Source of the DNA: Salinibacterium sp.
Lineage (GTDB): Bacteria; Actinomycetota; Actinomycetes; Actinomycetales; Microbacteriaceae
Direction: 5' to 3'
NCBI GenBank assembly: GCA_019638845.1
Contig: JAHBSZ010000004.1
Coordinates: forward strand, 124,001-188,000
DNA: 64,000 bases
Shown here: one piece after another, positions 50,986 to 59,358 of the stretch
How the letters are laid out: every line of letters begins with the position of its first letter
How positions within the stretch are numbered: position 1 is the stretch's first letter
The notes under the pieces: generated by a model
The model's database searches: none
The model's input: only the letters and a program-made list of their open reading frames with translations
What the model was told of the DNA's origin: nothing
Translations under genes and position numbers: made by a program

Positions 50986-51961
50986 ATTCTACGCGACGAA
51001 CAAGGGAGTTCAGCAGCGCGGCGCCCTGGCGGCTCTGAGCCGTCGTCACCACGAGCGAACCTCCACTCTTCTTGCGAATCTCGAGCGCTTCCCCCGAGTT
51101 CAGGATGATGCCGAACCGTCCCGGACCACCCCATCGCAGACCCCACCCGCCGAACCCGGTGGCGGGGTTGAGCTCGATGGTGGTCGCGGACTCGACGTCC
51201 GCCAGCGGCACTGTGAAGCGCGGGAATCCGAGCGGCGATCGCGCGGCGAAGCCCCGGGCGTCTACCCTCACCGTCCAGAACAGCGTGCTCGTGACGAGCA
51301 CCACGAGAACACCCATCGTCACGAGATACCCGACGAAGGTCGAGGTGGGCGCCGAGACCCAGACTGCGAGGCTGCCCCCGACCACGACGATCGCCCCCAC
51401 GGCGACGAGCAGGATGCCCAGCCAGCGGGCTGGCTCCACCCGCTGTATCCACGTCGCACGCTCGTCTGCGCCGAGGTCGAGTAACGGGAGTTCCGCCTCG
51501 TCGACTACCGGCACGGGCGTACTGGCAGGAAGGAAGAACCACGCAGCGACGCCGACGACAAGACCCACCACGAACCCGATGATGACCAGCGGCAGGATTG
51601 ACGGCGCATCGTGCGCATCGGCGAGACCCTGTTGGATGATGAGCGAGCCGGCACCGAGCACGCCAAGCACCGTGGCAAGAAATGGAGAGATGGCTAGGAG
51701 AGCTCGGAGGTTAGCGGTCTGCGGGCCCGCGGCGCGACTGATCACCAGGGCGAACGCGCAGTAGGCGAGAACTGCCACGAGGATGACCACGATGAAACTC
51801 ACGGGCGAACCGAAGTTGTCGGGGGCGCCGGACGGCCCCCAATGCACAGCGACCGGGTCGGGCAGGCTCGGCAGCGTGAACAGCATTGTCACTGCTGCGG
51901 CCGCGGCGATGATGAGAGGGACGATGACGCCTGCCACGAGCATCCGGGCATGTGGTTTCAT
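50984..51961 (-). CDS. DUF1648-like membrane protein
   Basis: 325 residues. About six hydrophobic segments. The start (VPLIIAAAAAVTMLFTLPSLPDPVAVHWGPSGAPD) has the DUF1648 signature LPDPVAVHWG. A PH-like soluble C-terminus follows (GGWGLRWGGPGRFGIILNSGEALEI). It overlaps the GntR gene by 4 bp, and such pairs are often membrane sensors or regulated exporters. The function is unknown. Confidence 0.85.
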   Translation of the reverse strand: MKPHARMLVAGVIVPLIIAAAAAVTMLFTLPSLPDPVAVHWGPSGAPDNFGSPVSFIVVILVAVLAYCAFALVISRAAGPQTANLRALLAISPFLATVLGVLGAGSLIIQQGLADAHDAPSILPLVIIGFVVGLVVGVAAWFFLPASTPVPVVDEAELPLLDLGADERATWIQRVEPARWLGILLVAVGAIVVVGGSLAVWVSAPTSTFVGYLVTMGVLVVLVTSTLFWTVRVDARGFAARSPLGFPRFTVPLADVESATTIELNPATGFGGWGLRWGGPGRFGIILNSGEALEIRKKSGGSLVVTTAQSRQGAALLNSLVRRVE

Positions 51962-52308
51962 TCGAAAGCCTTTCTGATCATCGCCGTGAGGGCGGAGGGT
52001 GTGAGGTCGAGCTTCTGCGCCTCGGCAACGACGCGATCGATGTCCCGGCCGAGTTGGGCGTAGTCGCGGGCACGGGCGGTGACTACCGCTCCCCTGCCGC
52101 GACGCAGGTCGAGGAAGCCCTCGTCGCGCAACACCTGGTATGCGCGAAGCACGGTATGCACGTTGACATCGAGTGAGTCGGCAAGGTCGCGCGCCGCGGG
52201 CAGGCGCTCACCCTGGGCCAGCGAGCCGTCGATGACCTGCGCGCGGATGCCCGCCACCAACTGCTCGAACAGCGGCGTCGAGGAACTCGGGTCAACGGAC
52301 AGGTACAT
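51958..52308 (-). CDS. GntR-family regulator, YtrA type
   Basis: 116 residues from the ATG at 52308; longer frames are not conserved. The winged helix (PLFEQLVAGIRAQVIDGSLAQGERLPAARDLADSLDVNVHTVLRAYQVLRDEGFLDLRRGRGAVV in parts) is followed by a short helical end. YtrA-type GntR proteins control adjacent membrane genes and often bind cell-wall-active compounds indirectly. It controls the DUF1648 gene in the same transcript. Confidence 0.88.
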   Translation of the reverse strand: MYLSVDPSSSTPLFEQLVAGIRAQVIDGSLAQGERLPAARDLADSLDVNVHTVLRAYQVLRDEGFLDLRRGRGAVVTARARDYAQLGRDIDRVVAEAQKLDLTPSALTAMIRKAFE

Positions 52309-52324
52309 AGTTTCATTGTATTGT

Positions 52325-52339
52325 TCTAGCTGAACTAGA
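52325..52339. promoter_or_regulatory. Candidate GntR operator
   Basis: TCTAG-CTGAA-CTAGA is a 5-bp inverted repeat with a 5-base centre, 16 bases upstream of the GntR start. It lies in the divergent gap with the MFS transporter gene, so it could control both. Spacing fits a GntR dimer site. Confidence 0.5.
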
Positions 52340-52372
52340 TCAAGTGCAGGAATGGGAGTGCCGACAAACTGA

Positions 52373-53725
52373 TTGACTGTGTGCGTGACTAACACCAGTG
52401 GCAAAGCGCCAACCACTACACCAGAAGCAGTACCCGCCCCGCAGTACGACGCCACCAAGGCTCGTAAGGCAGTCTGGGCCGCACTTGTCGGCTCATCCCT
52501 CGAAGCGTTCGACTTCTATGTCTTCGCCTACTTCAGCGCGATCTTCGCTCCGGCCCTGTTCTTTCCGGACCTAGAGCCAGCCGCCGCCCTCCTCGGCTCG
52601 TTCGCCTTCATCGCCGTCGCCTTCGTCGTCCGCCCCATCGGCGCGATAATCTTCGGCAACCTCGGTGACCGGATCGGTCGCAAGAACACCCTGATCATCA
52701 CCATCACGATCATGGGAATCGCAACCGGAGTCATCGGGCTCCTGCCCGACTTCTCGACAATCGGGCTCGCGGCACCCGCGCTGCTGCTGCTCCTGCGGGT
52801 CGTGCAGGGGCTCTCACTCGGCGGGGAGTGGAGCGGTGGCATCCTTGTCGCCGTCGAGCAGGTCGAGCCCAAGCGTCGCGGTTTCTACGCCGCGCTGCCG
52901 CAACTCGGCTCGCCCGTGGGCACCACACTTACCGCGTCGCTGCTCATCATCCTGCCGCTGCTCATTCCGGCCGAAGACATGGCCACGTGGGGGTGGCGCA
53001 TCCCGTTCCTTCTCGCCTTCCCGCTGCTCGCGGTGTCGCTGTACCTGCGACTCGCGATCGATGAGACTCCCGTGTTCAAGACGATCCTCGCCGCAAACAA
53101 GCGCGAGCGGATCCCCGTGCTCGCCGCGTTCAAAAAGTACCCGGTGGGCATCATCGTCGCGATCGGTGCTGCCCTGCTGGGTATCGGGTCGTACTCGCTC
53201 ATGAACACCTACACGATCGGCTACGGCATCAGCGTGCTCGGGTTCTCGTATCCCGATCTCGCGCTCGCCACACTCATCGGCAGCCTCCTCCAGTTCGTGA
53301 CGATCCCGCTCTTCGGCCTGCTCGCCAACCGCATCGGGTCGGCAAAGGTCGTCGTCATCGGAGCGATCGGAACACTCCTGGTCGCCTTCCCGATGTACTT
53401 CCTTCTCCAGTTCGCAACCTTCCAGATCTTGGTCGGCACGATGATCATCGGCGGAATCCTCCCCACGCTCGCGTGGGCTGGCCTCGGCGGACTCATGGCG
53501 AACATCTTCGGCGGTCCGGTGCGATACAGCGCCATGGCGATCGCCTATGCGGTAGCAGCGGCTCTCTCCGGCGCGATCCCGGCTCTCACCCAGGGCCTGT
53601 CGATCGCAACGGATGCCGCGTGGTGGCACCCGGGCATCGTGCTCGCGTCGATCTCGCTCATCACGCTCGTCTGCGCCCTCGTCGCATCGCGCTGGAAGCG
53701 GCCGGTCGACGAGATCGCCGAGTAA
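52373..53725 (+). CDS. MFS transporter of the metabolite:H+ symporter family
   Basis: 450 residues, TTG at 52373 (a GTG four codons on is possible). Twelve transmembrane segments and the MFS loop motif GNLGDRIGRKNTL identify the MHS subfamily, which includes proline/betaine, citrate and dicarboxylate symporters. The substrate is not readable. It is divergent from the GntR/DUF1648 pair. Confidence 0.9.
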   Translation: MTVCVTNTSGKAPTTTPEAVPAPQYDATKARKAVWAALVGSSLEAFDFYVFAYFSAIFAPALFFPDLEPAAALLGSFAFIAVAFVVRPIGAIIFGNLGDRIGRKNTLIITITIMGIATGVIGLLPDFSTIGLAAPALLLLLRVVQGLSLGGEWSGGILVAVEQVEPKRRGFYAALPQLGSPVGTTLTASLLIILPLLIPAEDMATWGWRIPFLLAFPLLAVSLYLRLAIDETPVFKTILAANKRERIPVLAAFKKYPVGIIVAIGAALLGIGSYSLMNTYTIGYGISVLGFSYPDLALATLIGSLLQFVTIPLFGLLANRIGSAKVVVIGAIGTLLVAFPMYFLLQFATFQILVGTMIIGGILPTLAWAGLGGLMANIFGGPVRYSAMAIAYAVAAALSGAIPALTQGLSIATDAAWWHPGIVLASISLITLVCALVASRWKRPVDEIAE

Positions 53726-53825
53726 CGAAAACCACTCATTACCCGCTGTCGCCGGACGAGGGATAGCCCTAGGCTGTCTCTCGTCCGGGGCATTCACCCC
53801 GGAACTGCGCCGTCAAGGGGGCCGA

Positions 53826-54485
53826 ATGAGCGACGAAACTCCGACCGAACGTTTCGATGCGGCAGGCAGCGATACCCCGACCGAGAGGTTCGAGGCGCCC
53901 GCCGCAACGCTGCCGCTGGATGCCGCGGAGAAGCGCCGGTCACGCCGACTGATCGTGATCCTCGCCGCGATCGGTGGTGCGCTGTTGCTCGCCCTGCTCA
54001 TCGTGCTCATCCTGCTGCTCACGCGCGGTGGAACGCCGAGCGCCCTTCCCACCTCGAGCGCCACACCCTCGGTCACGCCAACACCGACGGTGACCGCGTC
54101 GACGACGCCGAGCGCCACCCCGGAGCCCACCCCCACGGTGACCCAGACCGTTGCCCCGCCCCCCAGCACCGACACCGCAGTCGAGAGCTTTACGATCAAC
54201 CCGACAACCGTCGACTGCTCAGGGGTGAGCAGTGTCGTGATCACACTCAAGTGGTCGACGTCGAACGCAAACAACGTCTACTTCGGCATCGACACCAACG
54301 ACGCCCAAGCCGCGCCGTTCTTCAGCGAATCGCTACCCGCAAGCGGAACATCGACCAATGACTTCCCCAACGGATATCGCCCGTTCGAGTACACCTGCGG
54401 CAACGGCAGCCACACCTACGCCATCACCGCCGTGAGCGCTGATGGCAGCCAGAAAGACACGAGCACGGTGACGGTGACCGGCTAA
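53826..54485 (+). CDS. Membrane-anchored protein with Ig-like domain
   Basis: 219 residues. A repeat (TPTERFDA / TPTERFEA) at the start, a transmembrane helix (LIVILAAIGGALLLALLIVLILLLT), a Thr/Pro/Ser-rich linker (TPSVTPTPTVTAST) and a C-terminal beta sandwich with two Cys (VDCSGVSSVVITLKWSTS, YTCGNGSHTYAITAVSADG). The extracellular part probably binds ligands or other proteins. The T-P-T-E-R-F repeat near the start resembles a forkhead-associated substrate motif, which is weak evidence. Confidence 0.75.
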   Translation: MSDETPTERFDAAGSDTPTERFEAPAATLPLDAAEKRRSRRLIVILAAIGGALLLALLIVLILLLTRGGTPSALPTSSATPSVTPTPTVTASTTPSATPEPTPTVTQTVAPPPSTDTAVESFTINPTTVDCSGVSSVVITLKWSTSNANNVYFGIDTNDAQAAPFFSESLPASGTSTNDFPNGYRPFEYTCGNGSHTYAITAVSADGSQKDTSTVTVTG

Positions 54486-54757
54486 GAGATCTTTCCCCGC
54501 TGGAATGGGAACCACGGTGCCCGATAGCGAAGGGTCGGGGCATCCTTCGGTCGCAGAGTACCCGCGGCACGACCCCAAGTGACCCCGAACCTGTAGAGGT
54601 AGACCGAGAGATCGGCGTCAGTGTCGGCCGGGAGCTTCCATGTTCCAACGCCCCACTGGGCAGGCTGGGCCCGTCCTCCGACGACCACGGTGGGGCGAAC
54701 GCCGAGCAATCTCCACGCCTTTCCGCGGAGGTCGATCGAGACGCGACGCGTGGGCAT
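54482..54757 (-). CDS. Hypothetical protein
   Basis: 91 residues from the ATG at 54757; a longer frame would start near the valS promoter. A beta-rich pattern (VSIDLRGKAWRLLGVRPTVVVGGRAQPAQWGVGTWKLPADTDADLSVYLYRF in parts) suggests a small single-domain fold. The stop overlaps the end of the opposite gene by 4 bp. I know no family. Confidence 0.65.
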   Translation of the reverse strand: MPTRRVSIDLRGKAWRLLGVRPTVVVGGRAQPAQWGVGTWKLPADTDADLSVYLYRFGVTWGRAAGTLRPKDAPTLRYRAPWFPFQRGKIS

Positions 54758-54862
54758 TTCCTCAGCATAGGTGCGGCCTCCGGTACGATCGGACGCACAA
54801 CCCCACACTCAGGCACCTCTTACTACGACACGGTGCCGCACATATCGAACCGGAGCACGACA

Positions 54863-57445
54863 ATGTCGACAGACGCGACCAATAACATCCCCGACAAGCC
54901 CGTGCTCGAGGGCCTGGAAGACAAGTGGTCGCCCGCGTGGGAAGCCAACGGCACCTACCGGTTCGACCGGGGCTCTTCGACTCGCGAGAACATCTTTTCC
55001 GTCGATACCCCGCCGCCCACCGCGTCGGGCAGCCTGCACATCGGGCACGTGTTCAGCTACACCCACATGGACCTCATCACGCGGTTTCAGCGCATGCGCG
55101 GGCGCAACATCTTCTACCCGATGGGGTGGGACGACAACGGTCTGCCGACCGAGCGCCGCGTGCAGAACTACTACGGGGTTCGCTGCGACCCAACGCTGCC
55201 CTACGACCCGGCGTTCGTGCCGCCGCTGGAGGGTGGAGACACTGCTTCGTCCAAGGCGGCCGACCAACAGCCCATCTCGCGTCGCAACTTCATCGAGCTG
55301 TGCGAGACCCTGACCGCCGAAGACGAGAAGCAGTTCGAAGACCTCTGGCGCCAACTCGGGTTGAGCGTCGACTGGAATCTCACGTACCGCACGATCGGTC
55401 GAGAAGCCCAGCTCGCGGCCCAGCGCGCATTCGTGCGCAACCACGCCCGCGGCGAGGCCTATCAGGCCGAGGCCCCGACGCTGTGGGACATCACCTTCCG
55501 TACCGCGGTTGCGCAGGCCGAGCTTGAGGACAAGGAGCAGCCCGCGGCGTACCACAGGGTGTCGTTCCACAAGCCCGATGGCTCCACCGTGGAGATCGAG
55601 ACGACCCGACCCGAGTTGCTCCCGGCGTGTGTGGCTCTCGTCGCGCATCCGGATGACGAGCGCTACCAAGGACTGTTCGGAACCACCGTCACGACGCCCC
55701 TATTCGGCGTGGAAGTGCCGATCCTCGCGCACCACCTCGCCCAGAAAGACAAGGGGTCTGGCATCGCCATGATCTGCACCTTCGGTGACGTAACCGACGT
55801 GGTGTGGTGGCGTGAGCTCGACCTTCCGAACCGCACGATCATCGGCGCCGACGGACGGATCGTTGCCGATGCGCCGGACGTGATCACCACCGAGGCCGCA
55901 CGCGCGGCGTACGCGGAACTCGCGGGCAAGACGGTCTTCAGCGCCAAAGCGAAGATCGTCGAGCTGCTGCGTGCGAGCGACGAGATGATCGGCGACCCCA
56001 AGCCCATCATGCATGCTGTGAAATTCTTCGAGAAAGGCGACAAGCCCCTCGAGATCATCTCCACGCGCCAGTGGTACATCAAAAACGGTGCGCGGGATGC
56101 AGCGCTGCGCGAGCGCCTCATCGCTGCGGGCCAGCAGATCAGTTTCACCCCCGAGCACATGCGCGTGCGGTACGAGAACTGGGTGGGTGGCCTCACCGGG
56201 GACTGGCTCATTTCACGTCAGCGGTTCTTCGGTGTGCCGATCCCCGTCTGGTACGAGTTGGAAGACGGGGAGAAGGGGGCGCCGATCCTGCCCCCCGAAG
56301 ACCTGCTTCCGATCGACCCGTCGAGTGATGTTCCTCCCGGCTACACCGAGGCGGATCGCGGCATCACCTTCGCCGGTGAACTCGACATCATGGACACCTG
56401 GGCGACCTCATCCCTCACCCCACAGATCGCAGGAGGGTGGGTGACCGACCCGTCGCTGTGGGAGCTGGTATTCCCGTATTCGCTGCGCAGCCAGGGCCAA
56501 GACATCATCCGCACCTGGCTGTTCTCGACAGTGCTTCGCGCCGAGCTCGAAGAGGGCACAATTCCGTGGAAGAACGCGGGAATCTCGGGCTTCATCGTCG
56601 ACCCGGATCGCAAGAAGATGTCGAAATCCAAGGGCAACGTCGTCACTCCGAAGGGGATGCTCGACGATCACGGCTCTGACGCGGTGCGCTATTGGGCCGC
56701 CTCGAGCCGGTTGGGCACGGATGCCGCGTTCGACCCGCAGAATCCCAAGCAGATCAAGATCGGGCGGCGCCTGGCCATCAAGGTGCTGAACGCCTCGAAG
56801 TTCGTGTACTCGTTCCCCGTGCCCACCGGCGAGGTCGGCGCGGGTCTCTCTCGCGTGACGGAGCCACTCGATCTCGACATGCTCGCTGAGCTGGGCCGCG
56901 TCATCACCACGGCGACGACGGCACTCGAAGAATTCGACCACGCCAAGGCGCTTGAAACTACCGAGCAGTTCTTCTGGACGTTCTGCGACGACTACCTCGA
57001 GCTGGTCAAGGAACGCGCGTACGGTGCCGGCACCGCCGAGGCGCAAGCGAGTGCTGCAATCGCCCTGCGCGCAGCGATCGACGTGTTCCTTCGACTGTTC
57101 GCCCCGTACCTCCCCTTCGCGACAGAAGAAGTGTGGAGCTGGACGCACGAGGGCTCGATTCACACCGCGAGCTGGCCGATCCTTGATGACCTCGGTGTTT
57201 CGGTTGCGCCTCGGGGACTGTTCGGAGCCGTGGGCGAGGCGCTCATCTCCATCCGGCGTGCGAAAACCGATGCGAAGGCGTCGCAAAAGACGGACGTCAC
57301 ATCGGCCACAATCGCCGGTCCGGCAATCCTCGAAGAGGGTCTCGGCGACCTCCGCGCAGTCGGCCGGATCGCGAGCGTAGAGTTCGTGCTGTCAGAGTCA
57401 ATTGAAGTGCGGGACATCGTGCTCGCGGAACAGGCGGAGCAATGA
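54863..57445 (+). CDS. valS: Valyl-tRNA synthetase
   Basis: 860 residues from the ATG at 54863. HIGH is SGSLHIGHVFSYTH and the KMSKS loop is KKMSKSKGNV. The ValS-specific DDNGLPTERRVQNYYGVRCD stretch and the editing domain are present, and the C-terminal coiled coil is short or lacking, the form common in Microbacteriaceae and other actinobacteria. It charges tRNA-Val. It is followed in a 4-bp overlap by a GNAT gene. Confidence 0.96.
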   Translation: MSTDATNNIPDKPVLEGLEDKWSPAWEANGTYRFDRGSSTRENIFSVDTPPPTASGSLHIGHVFSYTHMDLITRFQRMRGRNIFYPMGWDDNGLPTERRVQNYYGVRCDPTLPYDPAFVPPLEGGDTASSKAADQQPISRRNFIELCETLTAEDEKQFEDLWRQLGLSVDWNLTYRTIGREAQLAAQRAFVRNHARGEAYQAEAPTLWDITFRTAVAQAELEDKEQPAAYHRVSFHKPDGSTVEIETTRPELLPACVALVAHPDDERYQGLFGTTVTTPLFGVEVPILAHHLAQKDKGSGIAMICTFGDVTDVVWWRELDLPNRTIIGADGRIVADAPDVITTEAARAAYAELAGKTVFSAKAKIVELLRASDEMIGDPKPIMHAVKFFEKGDKPLEIISTRQWYIKNGARDAALRERLIAAGQQISFTPEHMRVRYENWVGGLTGDWLISRQRFFGVPIPVWYELEDGEKGAPILPPEDLLPIDPSSDVPPGYTEADRGITFAGELDIMDTWATSSLTPQIAGGWVTDPSLWELVFPYSLRSQGQDIIRTWLFSTVLRAELEEGTIPWKNAGISGFIVDPDRKKMSKSKGNVVTPKGMLDDHGSDAVRYWAASSRLGTDAAFDPQNPKQIKIGRRLAIKVLNASKFVYSFPVPTGEVGAGLSRVTEPLDLDMLAELGRVITTATTALEEFDHAKALETTEQFFWTFCDDYLELVKERAYGAGTAEAQASAAIALRAAIDVFLRLFAPYLPFATEEVWSWTHEGSIHTASWPILDDLGVSVAPRGLFGAVGEALISIRRAKTDAKASQKTDVTSATIAGPAILEEGLGDLRAVGRIASVEFVLSESIEVRDIVLAEQAEQ

Positions 57446-57882
57446 CCGAGGTTCGCGACATCCACGAAGACGATCAGGACGCCTGGCGTCGGCTGTTTCG
57501 GGAGTATGGAGTGTTCTACAAAACGGACTTCAGCGATGCCGTGCTCGACGGCGTGTGGCACTGGCTCATGAACGCCGAGTCACCTCTTGAAGCGGTAGTG
57601 GCAGTGGATGACGGCCGTGCTTACGGATTCGCGCACTATCGACGCGTGCCCGACACGTTCACCGCCGCGAGCGCGTGGCACCTCGACGACCTCTACGTAG
57701 AGCCCGGACACCGCGGGTCCGGTGCAGGCTCCGCGCTCATTGACGCAGTCGCCGAGCGTGCAGGGTCGGACGGCGGCGGCACGCTCCACTGGATCACCGC
57801 AGCCGACAACACCACGGCTCAAAGCGTGTACGACAAGATCGCGACACGAACTACTTGGGTGACCTACGAGAAGCAAACCTGA
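57442..57882 (+). CDS. GNAT-family N-acetyltransferase
   Basis: 146 residues, ATG overlapping the valS stop. The acetyl-CoA loop is DLYVEPGHRGSGAGSALIDAVAE. The C-terminus (LHWITAADNTTAQSVYDKIA) matches the family. The substrate is unknown. The next gene starts on its stop (TGATG). Confidence 0.9.
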   Translation: MTEVRDIHEDDQDAWRRLFREYGVFYKTDFSDAVLDGVWHWLMNAESPLEAVVAVDDGRAYGFAHYRRVPDTFTAASAWHLDDLYVEPGHRGSGAGSALIDAVAERAGSDGGGTLHWITAADNTTAQSVYDKIATRTTWVTYEKQT

Positions 57883-58109
57883 TGCAGCTCGGTACTCGCT
57901 GGAACGTGGGCGGCGAACCGCCCGCGCGCCTGCCGGAACCCGTGCTGGCAGCGATCTCCCAAGTCGAGGGCGAGCTTGCCGGGGTGTCGACGGACGGGTG
58001 GCGTTGGACGCTCACCTGGCTCGAGGGACGGCCCGTCGTCGAGCTCGACGATGGCACGGTCATCCGGGTCGATCACGCTGGCACGGTGACGGTGGAGGAA
58101 CCTGCCTGA
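57882..58109 (+). CDS. Small hypothetical protein
   Basis: 75 residues, ATG overlapping the GNAT stop by one base. Two beta hairpins (WRWTLTWLEGRPVVELDDGTVIRVDHAGTVTVEE in parts) and a Pro-rich start. It is co-translated with the acetyltransferase. I know no family. Confidence 0.6.
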   Translation: MQLGTRWNVGGEPPARLPEPVLAAISQVEGELAGVSTDGWRWTLTWLEGRPVVELDDGTVIRVDHAGTVTVEEPA

Positions 58110-58113
58110 CCGG

Positions 58114-58428
58114 TCAGAACCGGCGCGTCAGAAGGCGGAGGGCCTCGTGCTCCCGGCGTTCGCGCGCCACGGATTCTTGGTGCACTCTGGTGTGCTCTTC
58201 GTAGGAGATGGAGGTGCGCTCTGCGTGGCGGCGCGCCCACAACAGCGTCGCGAGGCTGAGGCGCATGAGTGCACGGTCGAGGCCATGAGGGCGCACCCGA
58301 CGCGCGGGCTGAACGTAGTCGGTGGGGACTGTAGTCATCGTGTTCGCCTCATCTCTTGGCTCAAAATTATGGGCAGCCACCGACATTTCGGCGCAGTCCT
58401 GGGCTGGGTTTTCAAGCAGTGTTGTCAT
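58114..58428 (-). CDS. Small hypothetical protein coupled to an ArsR-type regulator
   Basis: 104 residues, overlapping the regulator gene by 4 bp (ATGA). The C-terminal half (LDRALMRLSLATLLWARRHAERTSISYEEHTRVHQESVARERREHEALRLL in parts) is a short amphipathic stretch and a charged helix. A later start at 58338 would give 74 residues. Its function is unknown. Confidence 0.6.
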   Translation of the reverse strand: MTTLLENPAQDCAEMSVAAHNFEPRDEANTMTTVPTDYVQPARRVRPHGLDRALMRLSLATLLWARRHAERTSISYEEHTRVHQESVARERREHEALRLLTRRF

Positions 58429-59048
58429 GGTTTTGGGGTCTCTTCGGCGTCGAGTACTGGGAATGCATTGAAGTGGATCTGCACCGGGCGAGAGCCCGGC
58501 GGATTCTGGCCGCGATACCGCTCGAGGCGCTCATCGACGAACCGTTCGAAGTGTTCGGTGATCTCCTTGAGCTGCTCCGGAGTGAGTCGCAGGTTGGTTG
58601 TGGAGATTACTGAGGCTGACATCCACGCGACGGGCAATACGTCGTAACCGCGCTCCTGAAAGTCGCCGAGCAAGGCTGATCGAGAACGTTCCCATTGCCG
58701 CATGACAGTCTTCGTTGCCGCGACTGCTGCCGGAGTGTTCTCGAGATCATGTGCGTTGAGGTTGATGGCGCCGGGCACTCGTTCCCACCATCGCTCTCGA
58801 CCCGTGCCCTTGCCTTCCACCTCTCGCACGAAGCCGTGTCGTTCAAGTTGACGTAGGTGGTAGCTCGTCGCTCCGCTCGACTCATCAAGCCGTTCGGCGA
58901 GGCCGCTCGCGGTGAACTGACCGTAGGTGGAGAGCGTGTCAAGAATCTGCACGCGCAACGGGTGCGCGAGTGCCTTGAGGCTTTCCATATCCAGTTGGCG
59001 AACCTCGGGGCCGTGAGGCGCGGGGTCGACACTGTCGTTCTCGGTCAT
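58425..59048 (-). CDS. ArsR-type winged-helix regulator
   Basis: 207 residues from the ATG at 59048. The winged helix (MESLKALAHPLRVQILDTLSTYGQFTASGLAERLDESSGATSYHLRQLERHGFV in parts) resembles HTH_20/ArsR. The C-terminal domain of 110 residues is of the longer actinobacterial type. It faces its likely operator at 59064-59083. It is co-transcribed with the next gene. Confidence 0.85.
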   Translation of the reverse strand: MTENDSVDPAPHGPEVRQLDMESLKALAHPLRVQILDTLSTYGQFTASGLAERLDESSGATSYHLRQLERHGFVREVEGKGTGRERWWERVPGAINLNAHDLENTPAAVAATKTVMRQWERSRSALLGDFQERGYDVLPVAWMSASVISTTNLRLTPEQLKEITEHFERFVDERLERYRGQNPPGSRPVQIHFNAFPVLDAEETPKP

Positions 59049-59063
59049 GGTGCAAAGATACCA

Positions 59064-59083
59064 TTGCAAAGACTTCTTTGCAA
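59064..59083. promoter_or_regulatory. Palindromic operator of the ArsR-type regulator
   Basis: ttgcaaag-actt-ctttgcaa, a perfect 8-bp inverted repeat, lies 16 bases before the regulator start. Extra half-sites tgcaaaga (59051-59058) and ctttgca (59090-59096) flank it. Such sites at the promoter suit autoregulation by the dimer. Confidence 0.65.
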
Positions 59084-59110
59084 CATAGTCTTTGCATTCG
59101 GGTGCTCCGC

Positions 59111-59190
59111 CTGCCTGCCTGCGCGCCTACCCGCGCTCGCCCGCCCGCCTCTGCCTGCCTGCGCGCCTACCCGCGCTCGCCCGCCCGCCC
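59111..59190. repeat. 40-bp tandem repeat, two copies
   Basis: Bases 59111-59150 and 59151-59190 are the same 40-bp unit with one difference at the last base. The unit is C/G-rich (ctgcctgcctgcgcgcctac then ccgcgctcgcccgcccgcct). It has no start codon context and lies in the 275-base gap between the regulator and the M3 peptidase gene. Confidence 0.8.
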
Positions 59191-59200
59191 GCCCGCGCTG

Positions 59201-59278
59201 ATAACTCAGGAGATTTCCCCCGAGCTCGGCCGGTTTAGCGCTTTGCGGGACGCGATCCGTGCGAATCTCCTGAGTTAT
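59201..59278. repeat. Long inverted-repeat element, copy 1
   Basis: ataactcaggagatt (59201-59215) and its complement aatctcctgagttat (59264-59278) enclose 48 bases. Copy 2 at 63243 has the same aggagat core, near-equal spacing and the shared (c)gaatctcctg end. It is a dispersed intergenic element. Confidence 0.75.
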
Positions 59279-59358
59279 CGACATGAGCGGCACCATCCAC
59301 CCTCGCCACACGTCGCCGACGGAGCTAGATCGCCCGCAAGCTTGCATAGGCTTGCGTC

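Noticed and set aside
59101..59200. CRISPR array or coding repeat
   Set aside because: Two adjacent 40-bp units without spacers are a tandem duplication, not an array.
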